A stretch of 64,000 bases of DNA, taken from assembly GCF_003627075.1 (NCBI RefSeq), contig NZ_CP032630.1:558001-622000 (forward strand). Reading direction: 5' to 3'. Positions 28,415 through 36,863 of this stretch are shown piece by piece (positions within the stretch are counted from its first letter, which is position 1; the number at the start of each line of letters is the position of its first letter). The notes beneath the pieces are model-generated. The model was given only the letters and a program-made list of their open reading frames with translations. It did no database searches and was not told the DNA's origin. Both the position numbers and the translations under genes were made by a program. Source of the stretch: Protaetiibacter intestinalis. Lineage in GTDB: Bacteria; Actinomycetota; Actinomycetes; Actinomycetales; Microbacteriaceae.

Positions 28415-29401
28415 CTACCAGCGGGCGTGGATGGCGTCGCGGAAGCTGCGGTCGTAGAGCTCGCGCACGGATGCCGTGAAGGCCGCGCCGAGGTCGGGCA
28501 CCGAACCGGCGGCGGCGTTCGCCTCCGCCTGCGCCACACTGCGGGCACCCGGGATGACCGTCGAGACGCCCGGCAGCTGCGCCACCCAGGCGAGCGCCGC
28601 CGTCGCGGGCGCGAGCCCCGCATCCGCCGCGAGTACCGCGAACGAGCGCGCCGCATCCACACCCTCGGCGTAGTCGACGCCGGAGAAGGTCTCGCCCTGG
28701 TCGAAGGCGGCGCCGTGGCGGTTGTAGTTGCGGTGGTCGTCGGCCGCGAAACTCGTCTCGAGCGTGTAGCGCCCCGACAGCAGCCCGCTCGCGAGCGGCA
28801 CCCGCGCGATGATGCCGACCCCCGCCTCCTCGGCCGCCGGCAGCACCCGGTCGAGCGGCTTCAGCCGGAACGCGTTCAGGATGATCTGCACGCTCGCCAC
28901 GTGCGGGCGGGCGATCGCCGTGAGCGCCTCGTCGACCGTCTCCACGCTGACGCCGTAGTTCGCCATGACGCCCTCCTCGACGAGCAGATCGAGCGCGTCG
29001 AACACCTCGTCGGAGGAGTACACCGGAGTCGGCGGGCAGTGCAGCTGCACGAGGTCGAGCGTCTCGACGCCGAGGTTCCGACGGCTGCGATCCGTCCAGG
29101 CGCGGAAGTTCGCGAGCGCGTAGTTCTCGGGCAGCTGCTCCATGCGGCGACCCATCTTCGTCGCCACCGTGACGCCGGCGCCCGGGTTGTCGCGCAACCA
29201 GCCGCCGATGAGCGACTCGCTGCGCCCGTCGCCGTAGACGTCGGCCGTGTCGAAGAAGGTGACCCCGGATGCGGCGCTCGCGTCGAGCACGGCGCGGGCA
29301 TCCGCCTCGCTCACCTGCCCCCAGTCGGCGCCGAGCTGCCAGGTGCCGAGGCCGATGACGGAGACGGTGCGGGCCGTGCGGCCGAGCGTGCGATGCTGCA
29401 T
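28415..29401 (-). CDS. Aldo/keto reductase (YdjG/Tas-like)
   Basis: A 328-residue TIM-barrel oxidoreductase. It opens with the family block RTVSVIGLGTWQLGADWG and carries the catalytic Asp/Tyr in FFDTADVYGDGRSE, Lys in TKMGRR and His in VQLHCPP. The C-terminal NADP segment is ALAWVAQLPGVSTVIPGARSVAQ. It is longer than the AKR at 5874 and belongs to another branch, with activity on diverse aldehydes and keto sugars. TAGGCT lies eight bases before the ATG, suggesting an almost leaderless message. Cytosolic, probably monocistronic. Confidence 0.88.
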   Translation of the reverse strand: MQHRTLGRTARTVSVIGLGTWQLGADWGQVSEADARAVLDASAASGVTFFDTADVYGDGRSESLIGGWLRDNPGAGVTVATKMGRRMEQLPENYALANFRAWTDRSRRNLGVETLDLVQLHCPPTPVYSSDEVFDALDLLVEEGVMANYGVSVETVDEALTAIARPHVASVQIILNAFRLKPLDRVLPAAEEAGVGIIARVPLASGLLSGRYTLETSFAADDHRNYNRHGAAFDQGETFSGVDYAEGVDAARSFAVLAADAGLAPATAALAWVAQLPGVSTVIPGARSVAQAEANAAAGSVPDLGAAFTASVRELYDRSFRDAIHARW

Positions 29402-29429
29402 GCCTGCGAGCCTACGGCGTCGCCCGCGG

Positions 29430-30212
29430 TCACTCCTCGTCGACGGATCGGGCGACCGCCCGGGCGAGGCGCTTGCCGATGAGGTGGTCGGCGCCGCGCA
29501 CGCGCGTCACCGTGACGCCGCGGATGCGCTCCGCGATCCGCATCCCGCCGGGCGAGCTGAACTCGTCGAGGTCGCCGTAGACGATCTCGACCGGCACCCG
29601 CAGCGCCGCGAGGTCGGAGATGGTCGTCTGCGACTCGATCGTGTGCTCGAGCGACTTCACGAACGGCACCCAGGTGCGCTCGTTGATGTCCATCGAGCGC
29701 GGGATGGCGAGCATGTCGCCGATGATGCCGCCGTTCTTGATGGTGAACGCGGGGTTCTCGCGCAGCCACTTGTAGGCCCGCAGGTAGAACTGCTGCACGC
29801 TGCGGTCGCGGTCCATCGACAGCGCCGTCGGGGTGATGTAGATCGGCGGGCTCACGAGCACCAGGCGTCGCACCTGCTTCGGATGCCGCGCCGCGTAGCG
29901 GGGCGCGATGAGCCCGCCCATCGAGTGCCCGACGAGCACGAACGGCTCCCGCAGCCGGAGGCTCGCGACCGTGCGGGCGATCGCGGCGACGTGCTCGGCG
30001 AGCGTGTAGTCGGCGTGCTCGGGGATGGGCGAGCCGCCGAAGCCGAGCAGGTCGATCGAGATGCACCGGAAGCGGTCCTCGAGCAGCGGCACCACGTTCG
30101 TCCAGGTGATCGAGCTCGACGCGATGCCGTGGATGAACACCACCACCGGCCCCGAGCCGCGGTCGTCGGCCACGTGGAGCAGCGGTGCGCGCCGGAACGG
30201 ATTCCACCCCAT
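29430..30212 (-). CDS. Alpha/beta-fold hydrolase
   Basis: A 260-residue serine hydrolase of the alpha/beta fold. The oxyanion segment is VVFIHGIASSSITW. The nucleophile elbow is GHSMGG (Ser at about 97). An acid is near DLDEFSSPGG and a His near RGADHLIGKRL completes the triad. No signal peptide, so cytosolic. The sequence does not separate esterase, lipase or C-C hydrolase activity. The ATG at 30212 is seven bases after TAGCCT, a leaderless arrangement that supports this start. Confidence 0.87.
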   Translation of the reverse strand: MGWNPFRRAPLLHVADDRGSGPVVVFIHGIASSSITWTNVVPLLEDRFRCISIDLLGFGGSPIPEHADYTLAEHVAAIARTVASLRLREPFVLVGHSMGGLIAPRYAARHPKQVRRLVLVSPPIYITPTALSMDRDRSVQQFYLRAYKWLRENPAFTIKNGGIIGDMLAIPRSMDINERTWVPFVKSLEHTIESQTTISDLAALRVPVEIVYGDLDEFSSPGGMRIAERIRGVTVTRVRGADHLIGKRLARAVARSVDEE

Positions 30213-30218
30213 GCCCCG

Positions 30219-30224
30219 AGGCTA
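30219..30224 (-). promoter_or_regulatory. Leaderless -10 element (TAGCCT) of the alpha/beta hydrolase gene
   Basis: TAGCCT on the minus strand ends seven bases before the ATG at 30212. Confidence 0.5.
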
Positions 30225-30252
30225 GCGGGGCACGGGGTGGATGGGGAGGCGC

Positions 30253-30453
30253 TCAGCCGTCCTCGCGGAGCTTCTCCTTGTACTCGTTCCTGGCGTGCAC
30301 GCTGTCGCGCTCCGCCTCCGCGCGCTTGACGTCGGCGTCCGCGCGCAGCTCGTCGACCTTGTCCTCCACGCGCTCCTTGGTGTCGTCCACCCAGTCGCCG
30401 ACCTTCTTGCCGGTGGCCTCGGCCGCGTCCTTCGCGTCGTCCAGGAAACCCAT
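30253..30453 (-). CDS. Small charged helical protein (stress-type, CsbD/YtxH-like)
   Basis: A 66-residue, highly charged and probably fully helical protein (DDAKDAAEATGKKVGDWVDDTKERVEDKVDELRADAD in outline). The pattern is like CsbD- and LEA-type small stress proteins, but I cannot assign a family. I start it at the ATG at 30453 because AGAGGAGG lies five bases upstream; a longer in-frame version starting 13 codons earlier has no such support. It stands alone between the hydrolase and the divergent DUF4349 gene. Confidence 0.65.
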   Translation of the reverse strand: MGFLDDAKDAAEATGKKVGDWVDDTKERVEDKVDELRADADVKRAEAERDSVHARNEYKEKLREDG

Positions 30454-30625
30454 GTCGTCCTCCTCTGTCCTCGTGGGATCTCGTAGCCCCATCGAAGCCC
30501 GGATGCGGCGGGCGCGACACGGGGTTGACAGCGGCCCGCGACCGGCCTAGCCCGTGACGGAATCGTGACCGCGGGACGACCGAATCGTGATGAAAGTTGG
30601 GTGGTGCTCGCATCCGGGGCGGTCC

Positions 30626-30631
30626 TAGCGT
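30626..30631 (+). promoter_or_regulatory. Leaderless -10 element (TAGCGT) of the DUF4349 gene
   Basis: TAGCGT ends seven bases before the ATG at 30638. Upstream, two copies of a GAATCGTGA motif (near 30559 and 30584) could be a regulator site. Confidence 0.5.
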
Positions 30632-30637
30632 GACGCC

Positions 30638-31516
30638 ATGAGGCACATCCCCCGTTTCCCCGCAGCCCTCGCCGCGCTCGCCGCGGCGGGCATCGCCCTC
30701 AGCGGATGCTCCGCCGCCTCCTCCGGCGCCGACAGCGCATCCGACCGTGGCGGCACCTCCGAGTACGCACCCCAGGCCGTCGACGCGGGCAGCACCGCCG
30801 ACGTCGAGAGCACCTCGAGCCAGGAGCAGGCGCTCGTCATCACGGGCACCGTCACCATCACCGCCGACGATCCGATCGCGGCCGCCGAGCGGGCCACCGA
30901 GATCGCGGATGCGGCGGGCGGCCGGGTCGACGCGCGCAGCGAGAACGCGCCCCGCGACGGGCGCGCGGCATCCGCGACGCTCACCCTGCGCATCCCCGCC
31001 GATCAGCTCGAGCAGGTGCGCGCCGACCTCAAGGAGCTCGGCTCGGTCGACGAGTCGGCGTTCGACACCGTGGGGGTGGGCGACCGGCAGCGCGACCTCG
31101 ACTCGCGCATCACGACGCTGCGCGCCTCGATCGCGCGCTACACCGCGTGGCTCGCCGACGCCGACACGACCGCCGACCTGCTCGCGCTCGAGTCGGCGAT
31201 CTCCGAGCGGCAGACGCAGCTCGAGTCGCTCGAGGCCGAGCAGCGCGAGCTCGCCGACCAGGTCGCGATGTCGACCGTCACGCTCGTGCTGCGCGCGGAG
31301 GCGCTCGCGCCGCCGCCCGAGGGCCCGACGAACTTCTGGGAGGGGCTCGTCGCGGGCTGGAGCGGGTTCGCCGCGTTCTGGGCGGCCGTCGCCGTCGCCC
31401 TCGGCGTGGGGCTGCCCTGGCTCGTCACGCTCGGCATCGTCATCACGGTCGTCGTGCTCGTCGCGCGGCGCGTCGGCCGCGCCGCACCGCCCACCGCACC
31501 GCCCACCGCGAGCTGA
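30638..31516 (+). CDS. DUF4349 lipoprotein
   Basis: A 292-residue membrane-attached protein. The lipobox is LSGC (Cys24). The DUF4349 domain (about 65-270) begins with the QALVITGTVTITADDPIAAAE strand, followed by an amphipathic coiled-coil segment (about 150-210, with QTQLESLEAEQRELADQ). A hydrophobic helix lies near 250-275, followed by a basic tail. It is therefore held at the outer face at both ends. DUF4349 proteins are widespread but uncharacterised; an envelope role is inference. Confidence 0.85.
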   Translation: MRHIPRFPAALAALAAAGIALSGCSAASSGADSASDRGGTSEYAPQAVDAGSTADVESTSSQEQALVITGTVTITADDPIAAAERATEIADAAGGRVDARSENAPRDGRAASATLTLRIPADQLEQVRADLKELGSVDESAFDTVGVGDRQRDLDSRITTLRASIARYTAWLADADTTADLLALESAISERQTQLESLEAEQRELADQVAMSTVTLVLRAEALAPPPEGPTNFWEGLVAGWSGFAAFWAAVAVALGVGLPWLVTLGIVITVVVLVARRVGRAAPPTAPPTAS

Positions 31517-31520
31517 CCAC

Positions 31521-31563
31521 GCGACCTCCGACATGTGGACGCTGTTCACATGTCGGAGGTCGC
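31521..31563. terminator. Perfect hairpin between the DUF4349 and MFS genes
   Basis: Seventeen-base arms (31521-31537 and 31547-31563) pair perfectly around a nine-base loop, starting five bases after a stop codon. It probably terminates the DUF4349 transcript and insulates the next gene, whose -10 element begins five bases further on. Confidence 0.65.
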
Positions 31564-31567
31564 GGGC

Positions 31568-31573
31568 TAGCCT
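31568..31573 (+). promoter_or_regulatory. Leaderless -10 element (TAGCCT) of the second MFS gene
   Basis: TAGCCT ends seven bases before the ATG at 31580. Its -35 would lie within the preceding hairpin. Confidence 0.5.
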
Positions 31574-31579
31574 GAGGCG

Positions 31580-32953
31580 ATGCGGACCTTCGCGCAGATC
31601 CTCGTCAACACGGCGCTCGCGAACGTGACGACGAGCTACCTGTGGTTCGCCCTCACGTTCTGGGTCTACCTCGAGACGAGGTCGGTGCTCGCCACGGGCA
31701 TCATCGGCGGCGCCTACATGCTGCTCGTCGCGCTGTTCTCGATGGCGTTCGGCACGATCGTCGACCGCCACCGCAAGCACCGGGTGATGCTGTTCGCGGG
31801 GGTCGTGACGCTCGTCGCCTTCGGGATCGCGGGCGGCCTCTACCTGCTCTACCCGGAGTCGCAGCTCGTCGACATCGGCGGGCCGGCGTTCTGGTTCTTC
31901 ACGACGATCATCCTCATCGGCGCGGTCGTCGAGAACATGCGCAACATCGCCCTCGCCACGACGGTGACCCTGCTCGTGCCGCCCGAGCGCCACGCGAACG
32001 CCAACGGCATGGTCGGCACCGTGCAGGGGCTCGCCTTCACCGTCACGAGCGTGTTCAGCGGGCTCTCGGTCGGCTTCCTCGGCATGGGGTGGACGCTCGC
32101 CATCTCGCTCGTGCTGACGGCGGGCGCGCTCGTGCACCTGCTGTTCCTGCGCATCCCCGAGGACGAGCCGGCGCGCGATCCGGGCCGCACGGGCCTCATC
32201 GACCTGCGCGGCAGCATCGCGGCGGTGCGGGCCGCGACGGGCCTGTTCGCGCTGCTCGTCTTCTCGACCTTCAACAACCTCATCGGCGGCGTCTACATGG
32301 CCCTCATGGACCCGTACGGCCTGCAGCTGTTCCCCGTCGCGTGGTGGGGCGTCGTGCTCGGGATCACCTCGACGGGCTTCATCATCGGCGGGCTCCTCGT
32401 CGCGCGGTTCGGGCTCGGCCGCAACCCCATCCGCACGATGCTCCTGCTCGTCATGGTCATGGGTGCCATCGGCGCGCTCTTCACGATCCGCGAATGGTGG
32501 TGGCTCTACGCGGGCGGCATCTGGCTGTACATGGTGATCATCCCCGCGATCGAGGCATCCGAGCAGACCGTCATCCAGCGGGTCGTGCCGTTCGCCACCC
32601 AGGGGCGCGTGTTCGGCTTCGCGGCCGCCTTCGAGTCGGCCGCGGCGCCCCTCACCGCCTTCCTCGTCGCGCCGCTCGCCGAGTTCCTCGTCATCCCCTA
32701 CATGGAGTCGGAGGCGGGCCAGGCGCGCTGGGGCTGGCTGCTCGGCGACGGCACCGCGCGGGGCATCGCGCTCATCTTCCTCGTCGCGGGGCTCGTCATG
32801 GTGCTCGCCGCGGCCGGCGCGTTCTTCACGCGCTCCTACCGGCGCATCTCGCGGCTCTACCTCGCCGAGCAGTCGTCGGTGCCGGCCGCGGAGATACCGC
32901 AGGCACCCGCCCCGCGCGCGGCGATCAGCGGGAGCGACGGATCGCCCGGCTGA
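31580..32953 (+). CDS. MFS transporter (MFS_3-type)
   Basis: A 457-residue membrane protein with about twelve helices. The loop after helix 2 reads FGTIVDRHRKHRVM, the standard major-facilitator signature. It resembles the permeases annotated as macrolide or general drug efflux proteins, though the substrate cannot be read. The C-terminal 30 residues are cytoplasmic and Pro/Ala-rich. The start is defined by the leaderless TAGCCT. Its last 29 bases overlap the convergent small membrane protein gene. Confidence 0.85.
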   Translation: MRTFAQILVNTALANVTTSYLWFALTFWVYLETRSVLATGIIGGAYMLLVALFSMAFGTIVDRHRKHRVMLFAGVVTLVAFGIAGGLYLLYPESQLVDIGGPAFWFFTTIILIGAVVENMRNIALATTVTLLVPPERHANANGMVGTVQGLAFTVTSVFSGLSVGFLGMGWTLAISLVLTAGALVHLLFLRIPEDEPARDPGRTGLIDLRGSIAAVRAATGLFALLVFSTFNNLIGGVYMALMDPYGLQLFPVAWWGVVLGITSTGFIIGGLLVARFGLGRNPIRTMLLLVMVMGAIGALFTIREWWWLYAGGIWLYMVIIPAIEASEQTVIQRVVPFATQGRVFGFAAAFESAAAPLTAFLVAPLAEFLVIPYMESEAGQARWGWLLGDGTARGIALIFLVAGLVMVLAAAGAFFTRSYRRISRLYLAEQSSVPAAEIPQAPAPRAAISGSDGSPG

Positions 32954-33305
32954 GCCACACCGCGGCGGCCGCCGTCACGATCGCGAGCACGAGCGGCACG
33001 ACGATATGCAGGGCGTCGCCGCGGATGACGCCGACGATCGTGTCGAGCACGTCGACGAGGGCGAGCGCGGCCGCCGCGAGCACCGCACCGGCCGGCCAGC
33101 GCGCGATCGACACGGCGATCGCGATGAACAGGAACACCAGGCTGCGGCCCGTCGCGTAGAGGAAGCTCGTGTCCCAGCCCGAGTCGACGAGGTCGTAGAT
33201 CGCGAGCCCGATGCCCGCGACCGCCGTGACGAGCGTGACGCCGACGGTGACGCGGAACGGCACCACGACCGAGGGGGCGAGCGCGGGGATCTCCATGGCG
33301 CCCAT
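32925..33305 (-). CDS. Small membrane protein (four helices)
   Basis: A 126-residue protein with four hydrophobic helices (about 17-38, 50-66, 70-90, 100-119) and a basic tail RAIRRSR. No family recognised. Two start codons are possible (33305 and 33296). It overlaps the 3' end of the convergent MFS gene by 29 bases; since both frames keep normal composition there, I accept both. Confidence 0.65.
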   Translation of the reverse strand: MGAMEIPALAPSVVVPFRVTVGVTLVTAVAGIGLAIYDLVDSGWDTSFLYATGRSLVFLFIAIAVSIARWPAGAVLAAAALALVDVLDTIVGVIRGDALHIVVPLVLAIVTAAAAVWLSRAIRRSR

Positions 33306-33356
33306 TGTGCACCGCGGGGGCGCGGGGGCGGCAGGGGCGCGCCCGGGGAGCCGGGC

Positions 33357-33772
33357 TCAGGCCGCGGCGCGGATGAGCGCGAGCAGCGCCTCGCCGTACG
33401 CCTCGGTCGCGTCGTCCGCCTCGAAGACGGTCGTCATGCCGGCCCGCTCGGTCGTGACGCGGTAGATCGCACCCGCCCCCTGCGGCACCCGCTCGAGGCC
33501 GCGGAACGAGCCCCGCAGCAGCTCGCGCAGCTGCTCCTCGCGCGGCAGCCAGAGCGCGTCGTCGAGGGCCACCGAGTCGAGCGCCCACTCGGTCGTGCCG
33601 TTGAAGCCGAGCACCGAACCGGTCGGGTAGTGGTGCGCCTCGATCGTCATGTCGCTCACCGTGAAGACGTCGCCCTCGAACTCGCCGCCCTCGAGCTGGA
33701 ACGCGTCGCCGGATGCCGGGGTCCAGACGAGCCCGGCATCCGGAGCTCGAGGGCGAGGCGCGTCGAGATCAT
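33357..33772 (-). pseudogene. Short uncharacterised protein with N-terminal frameshift (often annotated 'pilus assembly CpaE')
   Basis: The conserved part (TPASGDAFQLEGGEFEGDVFTVSDMTIEAH through LWLPREEQLRELL) matches a roughly 130-residue family common in this bacterial group and usually mislabelled CpaE. The expected N-terminus MISTRLALELR begins at the ATG at 33772 after GGAGGC. After the codons for LALEL only two bases (33742-33741) remain before GAT GCC, so the frame is lost: one base appears to be missing. The rest could be read only from an unusual upstream start inside the neighbouring gene. Real frameshift or sequence error cannot be decided here. Confidence 0.6.
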
Positions 33773-33795
33773 GCCTCCAGTCTGCGGGATGCGGC

Positions 33796-35337
33796 TCAGC
33801 CGCGGGGCGCGGATCCGCCGCCGCCCTGGCGCTGGCCGCCTCCCCCGCCGCCCATGCCGCCACCGCCGCCGAATCCGCTCGACGCCTCGCCCGCGGTGCC
33901 GGTGCCGGCCGAGGAGCCGTTCACGGTCGCCGTGTAGCTCTGCCCGTCGACGACCTCCGCGGTGCTCACGACGATGTTGCCGAAGCTCTTCGACGCCGTC
34001 ACCTCGGCGATCACCGTGCCGTCGGCATCCGTCACCTCGACGACGTCGCCCGCGGAACCGGTGACGCCGATCGACACGAAGCCCTGCGCGGAGTCGGCGT
34101 CGGGTGTCTCGGCCATCCCCGAGCTGCCGATCGCGACGAGCGTGCCGCCCGAGATGGTGAAGCTGCCGTTCGAGTCGAGCGCGCCGTTGTCGTCGGCGGT
34201 CGGCCCCTGCACGACGACGTCGCCGCCCGTCATCTCGATCGAGCCGTTCGAGTCGAGCCCGTCGCCCTGCGCGTTCACCGTGAGGGTGCCGCCCGAGAGG
34301 GAGAGGAGCTGGCCGCCGTCGCCCATGCCGCCGCCACTCGAGGTGCCGCCGGATGCGTTGAGCCCGTCGTCCGAGGTGGTCACGTCGATCGTGCCCCCGG
34401 CGATCGAGATCGTGAAGCTCTCGATGCCCTCGTTCGCGTTCGCGACCGTGACCTCGCCGCCCTCGATCGCGAGCACGACCTCCGAGTGCAGGCCGTCGTC
34501 CGCGGCGTCGACGGTGAGCGCGCCGCCCGTCACGACGATGTCGGTCTGCGCGTCGAGGCCGTCGTCGCCCGCCGTCAGGTCGAGGGTGCCGCCCGCGAGC
34601 TCGATCCAGCCCTGGGTCTCGTCGCCGTCCTGGTCGGACGTCAGCGCGTCGCCGCCCGCGTCGACCGTGAGGGCGCCGTCCTTCACGACGAGGGCGTCGT
34701 GGCCGCGCAGGCCGTCGTCGCCCGCGGTCACCGCGATCGTGCCCGAGAGGATCACGAGGTCGTCGCTCGTCGAGATGCCGTCGTCGACCGCGTCGACCTC
34801 GAGCGCGCCGGTGCCCGAGATCGTGAGGTCGGCGTCCGAGGCGATCGCGGCGTGGAAGTCGGCGTCGTCGGCGTAGCCCGTGCCCGCATCCGAGACGGTG
34901 TTGGTGCTGCCGTCCTCGAGGAAGATGCCGACGTCGTCGGCGCTCGTGACCTGGATGCCGGGGCCGTCGGCGTTCGAGATCTCGGCCCCGTCGAGGATCA
35001 GCACGACCTGCGCCTCGTCGCCCGCGTCGACCACGACCCCGCCCGTGTAGTCGCCCGAGAGCCGGTACACGCCCGCCTCGGTGATCGTCACGGTGTCGGC
35101 GGATACGGCGAGGTCGACGGCCGTCGAGGCGTCCCACTCGTCGTCGTTCACGGTCGTCGCGTCGGAGTTCGCGGCGAGGATCGCCTCGGCCGTGAGGTCG
35201 TCGGGGGTCGCGATCTCGGAGGCGGTCCGGGTCGACCCGTCCTGGGTCGTGGTCGCCGCGACGGCGCAGCCGGTGAGGCCGAGGGCCGCGGCGAGCGCGG
35301 CCGCCGAGAGCAGGGCGGAGGTTCTGCGGGTGGGCAT
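33796..35337 (-). CDS. Cthe_2159-type carbohydrate-binding lipoprotein
   Basis: A 513-residue surface lipoprotein (lipobox LTGC, Cys24). Residues about 85-430 are a right-handed beta-helix built of repeats such as ISGTGALEVDAVDDGISTSD, each containing DDG/DGL turns. This is the signature of Cthe_2159 proteins, which bind acidic polysaccharide and calcium. The tail is extremely Gly-rich (GGGGGMGGGGGGQRQ). Gene order after DUF4956 and VTC is a recurrent bacterial association. It is probably displayed outside the membrane and may bind polyanions; polyphosphate-related binding is inference. Confidence 0.85.
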   Translation of the reverse strand: MPTRRTSALLSAAALAAALGLTGCAVAATTTQDGSTRTASEIATPDDLTAEAILAANSDATTVNDDEWDASTAVDLAVSADTVTITEAGVYRLSGDYTGGVVVDAGDEAQVVLILDGAEISNADGPGIQVTSADDVGIFLEDGSTNTVSDAGTGYADDADFHAAIASDADLTISGTGALEVDAVDDGISTSDDLVILSGTIAVTAGDDGLRGHDALVVKDGALTVDAGGDALTSDQDGDETQGWIELAGGTLDLTAGDDGLDAQTDIVVTGGALTVDAADDGLHSEVVLAIEGGEVTVANANEGIESFTISIAGGTIDVTTSDDGLNASGGTSSGGGMGDGGQLLSLSGGTLTVNAQGDGLDSNGSIEMTGGDVVVQGPTADDNGALDSNGSFTISGGTLVAIGSSGMAETPDADSAQGFVSIGVTGSAGDVVEVTDADGTVIAEVTASKSFGNIVVSTAEVVDGQSYTATVNGSSAGTGTAGEASSGFGGGGGMGGGGGGQRQGGGGSAPRG

Positions 35338-35359
35338 GGGGGTCTCCTTCCGGGAGGGG

Positions 35360-36118
35360 TCAGGCGGCGTGCGCGAAGTGCCGACGCAGCACGCGGTTCC
35401 ACTTGTGGGAGGGCAGCTCGGGGCGCAGCGCCGCGAGGCCCGTGCCGAACTTCGACACGGTCGACGGGCGATGCCCCGCACGCCACAGCATCCGGTCGAC
35501 CTCGGATGCCGCGCCGGCCGACTTCGTCTCGACGATCGCGAGCTGCGGCAGGACGAGGCGGTCGCCGGCGGCGTCCTCCCAGCCGAGCTCGGTGTCGACC
35601 GTCGCCCGGCTGCCGGAGCCGGGCAGGTAGAGCGTCTCGCGCACGTAGCGGGTCACGAGGGTGGGCTGGAGGCGGGCCGGGTCGTCCAGGCCCAGCTCGT
35701 CGAGCGTCGGCGCCGCGTAGGCGATGCCCTCGGCGGTGAGCTCGTCGCGGTGCGCGATCTCGTAGGCGAGGCGGTCCTTGACGGTCGCGCTGCGGGCGCC
35801 CTTCGTCTTCAGCTCGAGGTAGGCGGCCCCCGTGTCGAGGTACGAACGGGTGCGCAGCTTGAAGCGGCGGCGGCGGCCGAGCGCCGCCATCCGGTAGCTC
35901 AGCAGCTCGTCGGTGTCGAAGTACACCGACTCGTAGAGCGAGCCGCGGGCGCCGTCGATCTCGAGCACCCGCGTCTCCGGGTCGAGCGCGGCCAGGATGC
36001 GCGCGGCATCCGCCCGCGGCAGCACGTACTTGCGGTCGATGCGGGTCTGCAGGGCGGCGAGCTCGAGCAGCTCGTCGAGGCCGATCGCGGCGAGGGATGC
36101 GGGGGCGAGGAGCGACAT
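35360..36118 (-). CDS. VTC-domain polyphosphate polymerase
   Basis: A 252-residue cytosolic domain of the CYTH-like triphosphate-tunnel fold. Visible tunnel residues are the basic runs RIDRKYVL, RFKLRTRSY, ELKTKGARSATVKDR and TRYVRE. Metal-binding acids are in VDTELGW and VETKS, and the nucleophile-side lysine is in STVSKFGTG. Yeast VTC4 relatives make polyphosphate from ATP. Its ATG overlaps the stop of the DUF4956 gene (TGATG), so the pair is coupled and the membrane partner may export or anchor the product. Confidence 0.88.
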   Translation of the reverse strand: MSLLAPASLAAIGLDELLELAALQTRIDRKYVLPRADAARILAALDPETRVLEIDGARGSLYESVYFDTDELLSYRMAALGRRRRFKLRTRSYLDTGAAYLELKTKGARSATVKDRLAYEIAHRDELTAEGIAYAAPTLDELGLDDPARLQPTLVTRYVRETLYLPGSGSRATVDTELGWEDAAGDRLVLPQLAIVETKSAGAASEVDRMLWRAGHRPSTVSKFGTGLAALRPELPSHKWNRVLRRHFAHAA

Positions 36119-36669
36119 CAGCGGGCCTCGCCCACCTGGTAGCGCACCTCGACGAGCGTCGAGTCGTCGACGAGGTCGAGCTCGCGCACCGTCACCCGGT
36201 GCACGCGGGCGCCGAGGGTCTGCTCGAGCGCGGCGCGCAGCGCGGCCTCGTCGGGGTAGGCCTGGTCGAGGCGCACGAGCTGCTGCCGGTAGCGGCGCAG
36301 CACGAGCCGGCTGTCGCCCACGGCGAGCACCGCCACGACGAGCACCATGAGTCCGAGCGAGAGGGCGAGTGCCCCCGAGCCGAGGCCGCCGACGAGGCCG
36401 AGCGCGAGAGCCGCGAAGTAGTAGGCCACCTCGTGCTGCTCGATCTCGGAGGAGCGCAGCCGGATGATCGACAGCACGCCGAACAGGCCCAGCCCGATCC
36501 CGAGGCCCACGGACGAGCTCCCGAGCACGATCGACACCGCGAGCACGCCCACGTTGACGGTGAGGAACGCCACCACGAGGTCGCGCCGGCGGTGCCGGGG
36601 GAAGTAGAGCGCGAACACGAGCACGCCGATGGCGACGAGGTCGGCGGCGATGAGCAGCAGGGATTCCAT
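36118..36669 (-). CDS. DUF4956 membrane protein
   Basis: A 183-residue protein with four hydrophobic helices in the first 115 residues and a basic cytosolic C-terminal domain (RRYRQQLVRLDQAYPDEAALRAAL...RELDLVDDSTLVEVRYQ). This matches DUF4956, the membrane partner regularly encoded next to bacterial VTC polymerases. It is the first gene of the operon. Role unproven; a channel or membrane anchor for polyphosphate synthesis is inference. Confidence 0.85.
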   Translation of the reverse strand: MESLLLIAADLVAIGVLVFALYFPRHRRRDLVVAFLTVNVGVLAVSIVLGSSSVGLGIGLGLFGVLSIIRLRSSEIEQHEVAYYFAALALGLVGGLGSGALALSLGLMVLVVAVLAVGDSRLVLRRYRQQLVRLDQAYPDEAALRAALEQTLGARVHRVTVRELDLVDDSTLVEVRYQVGEAR

Positions 36670-36863
36670 GTCGACCAGTACCGCATCCGGGCCTCCCCCG
36701 CACCCTGGTCGCGCCTATGCCGTTCCTGGGAATCGGACGAACGCGCGTCCCGCGCAACATGGAGTCACGAAGCGCAACCTCGGGACGCAAAGCGGCCCCG
36801 CATCCGACCGCGGTGACAGGATCGGCAGGGCGCCGCGATCCGCGCGGCCCGGAGGAGAGACGC

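Noticed and set aside
33357-33863. Complete 168-residue protein starting at 33863
   Set aside because: The extra N-terminus is Ala/Arg/Pro-rich, overlaps the neighbouring lipoprotein gene and has no ribosome-binding site; the conserved start lies in another frame at 33772.
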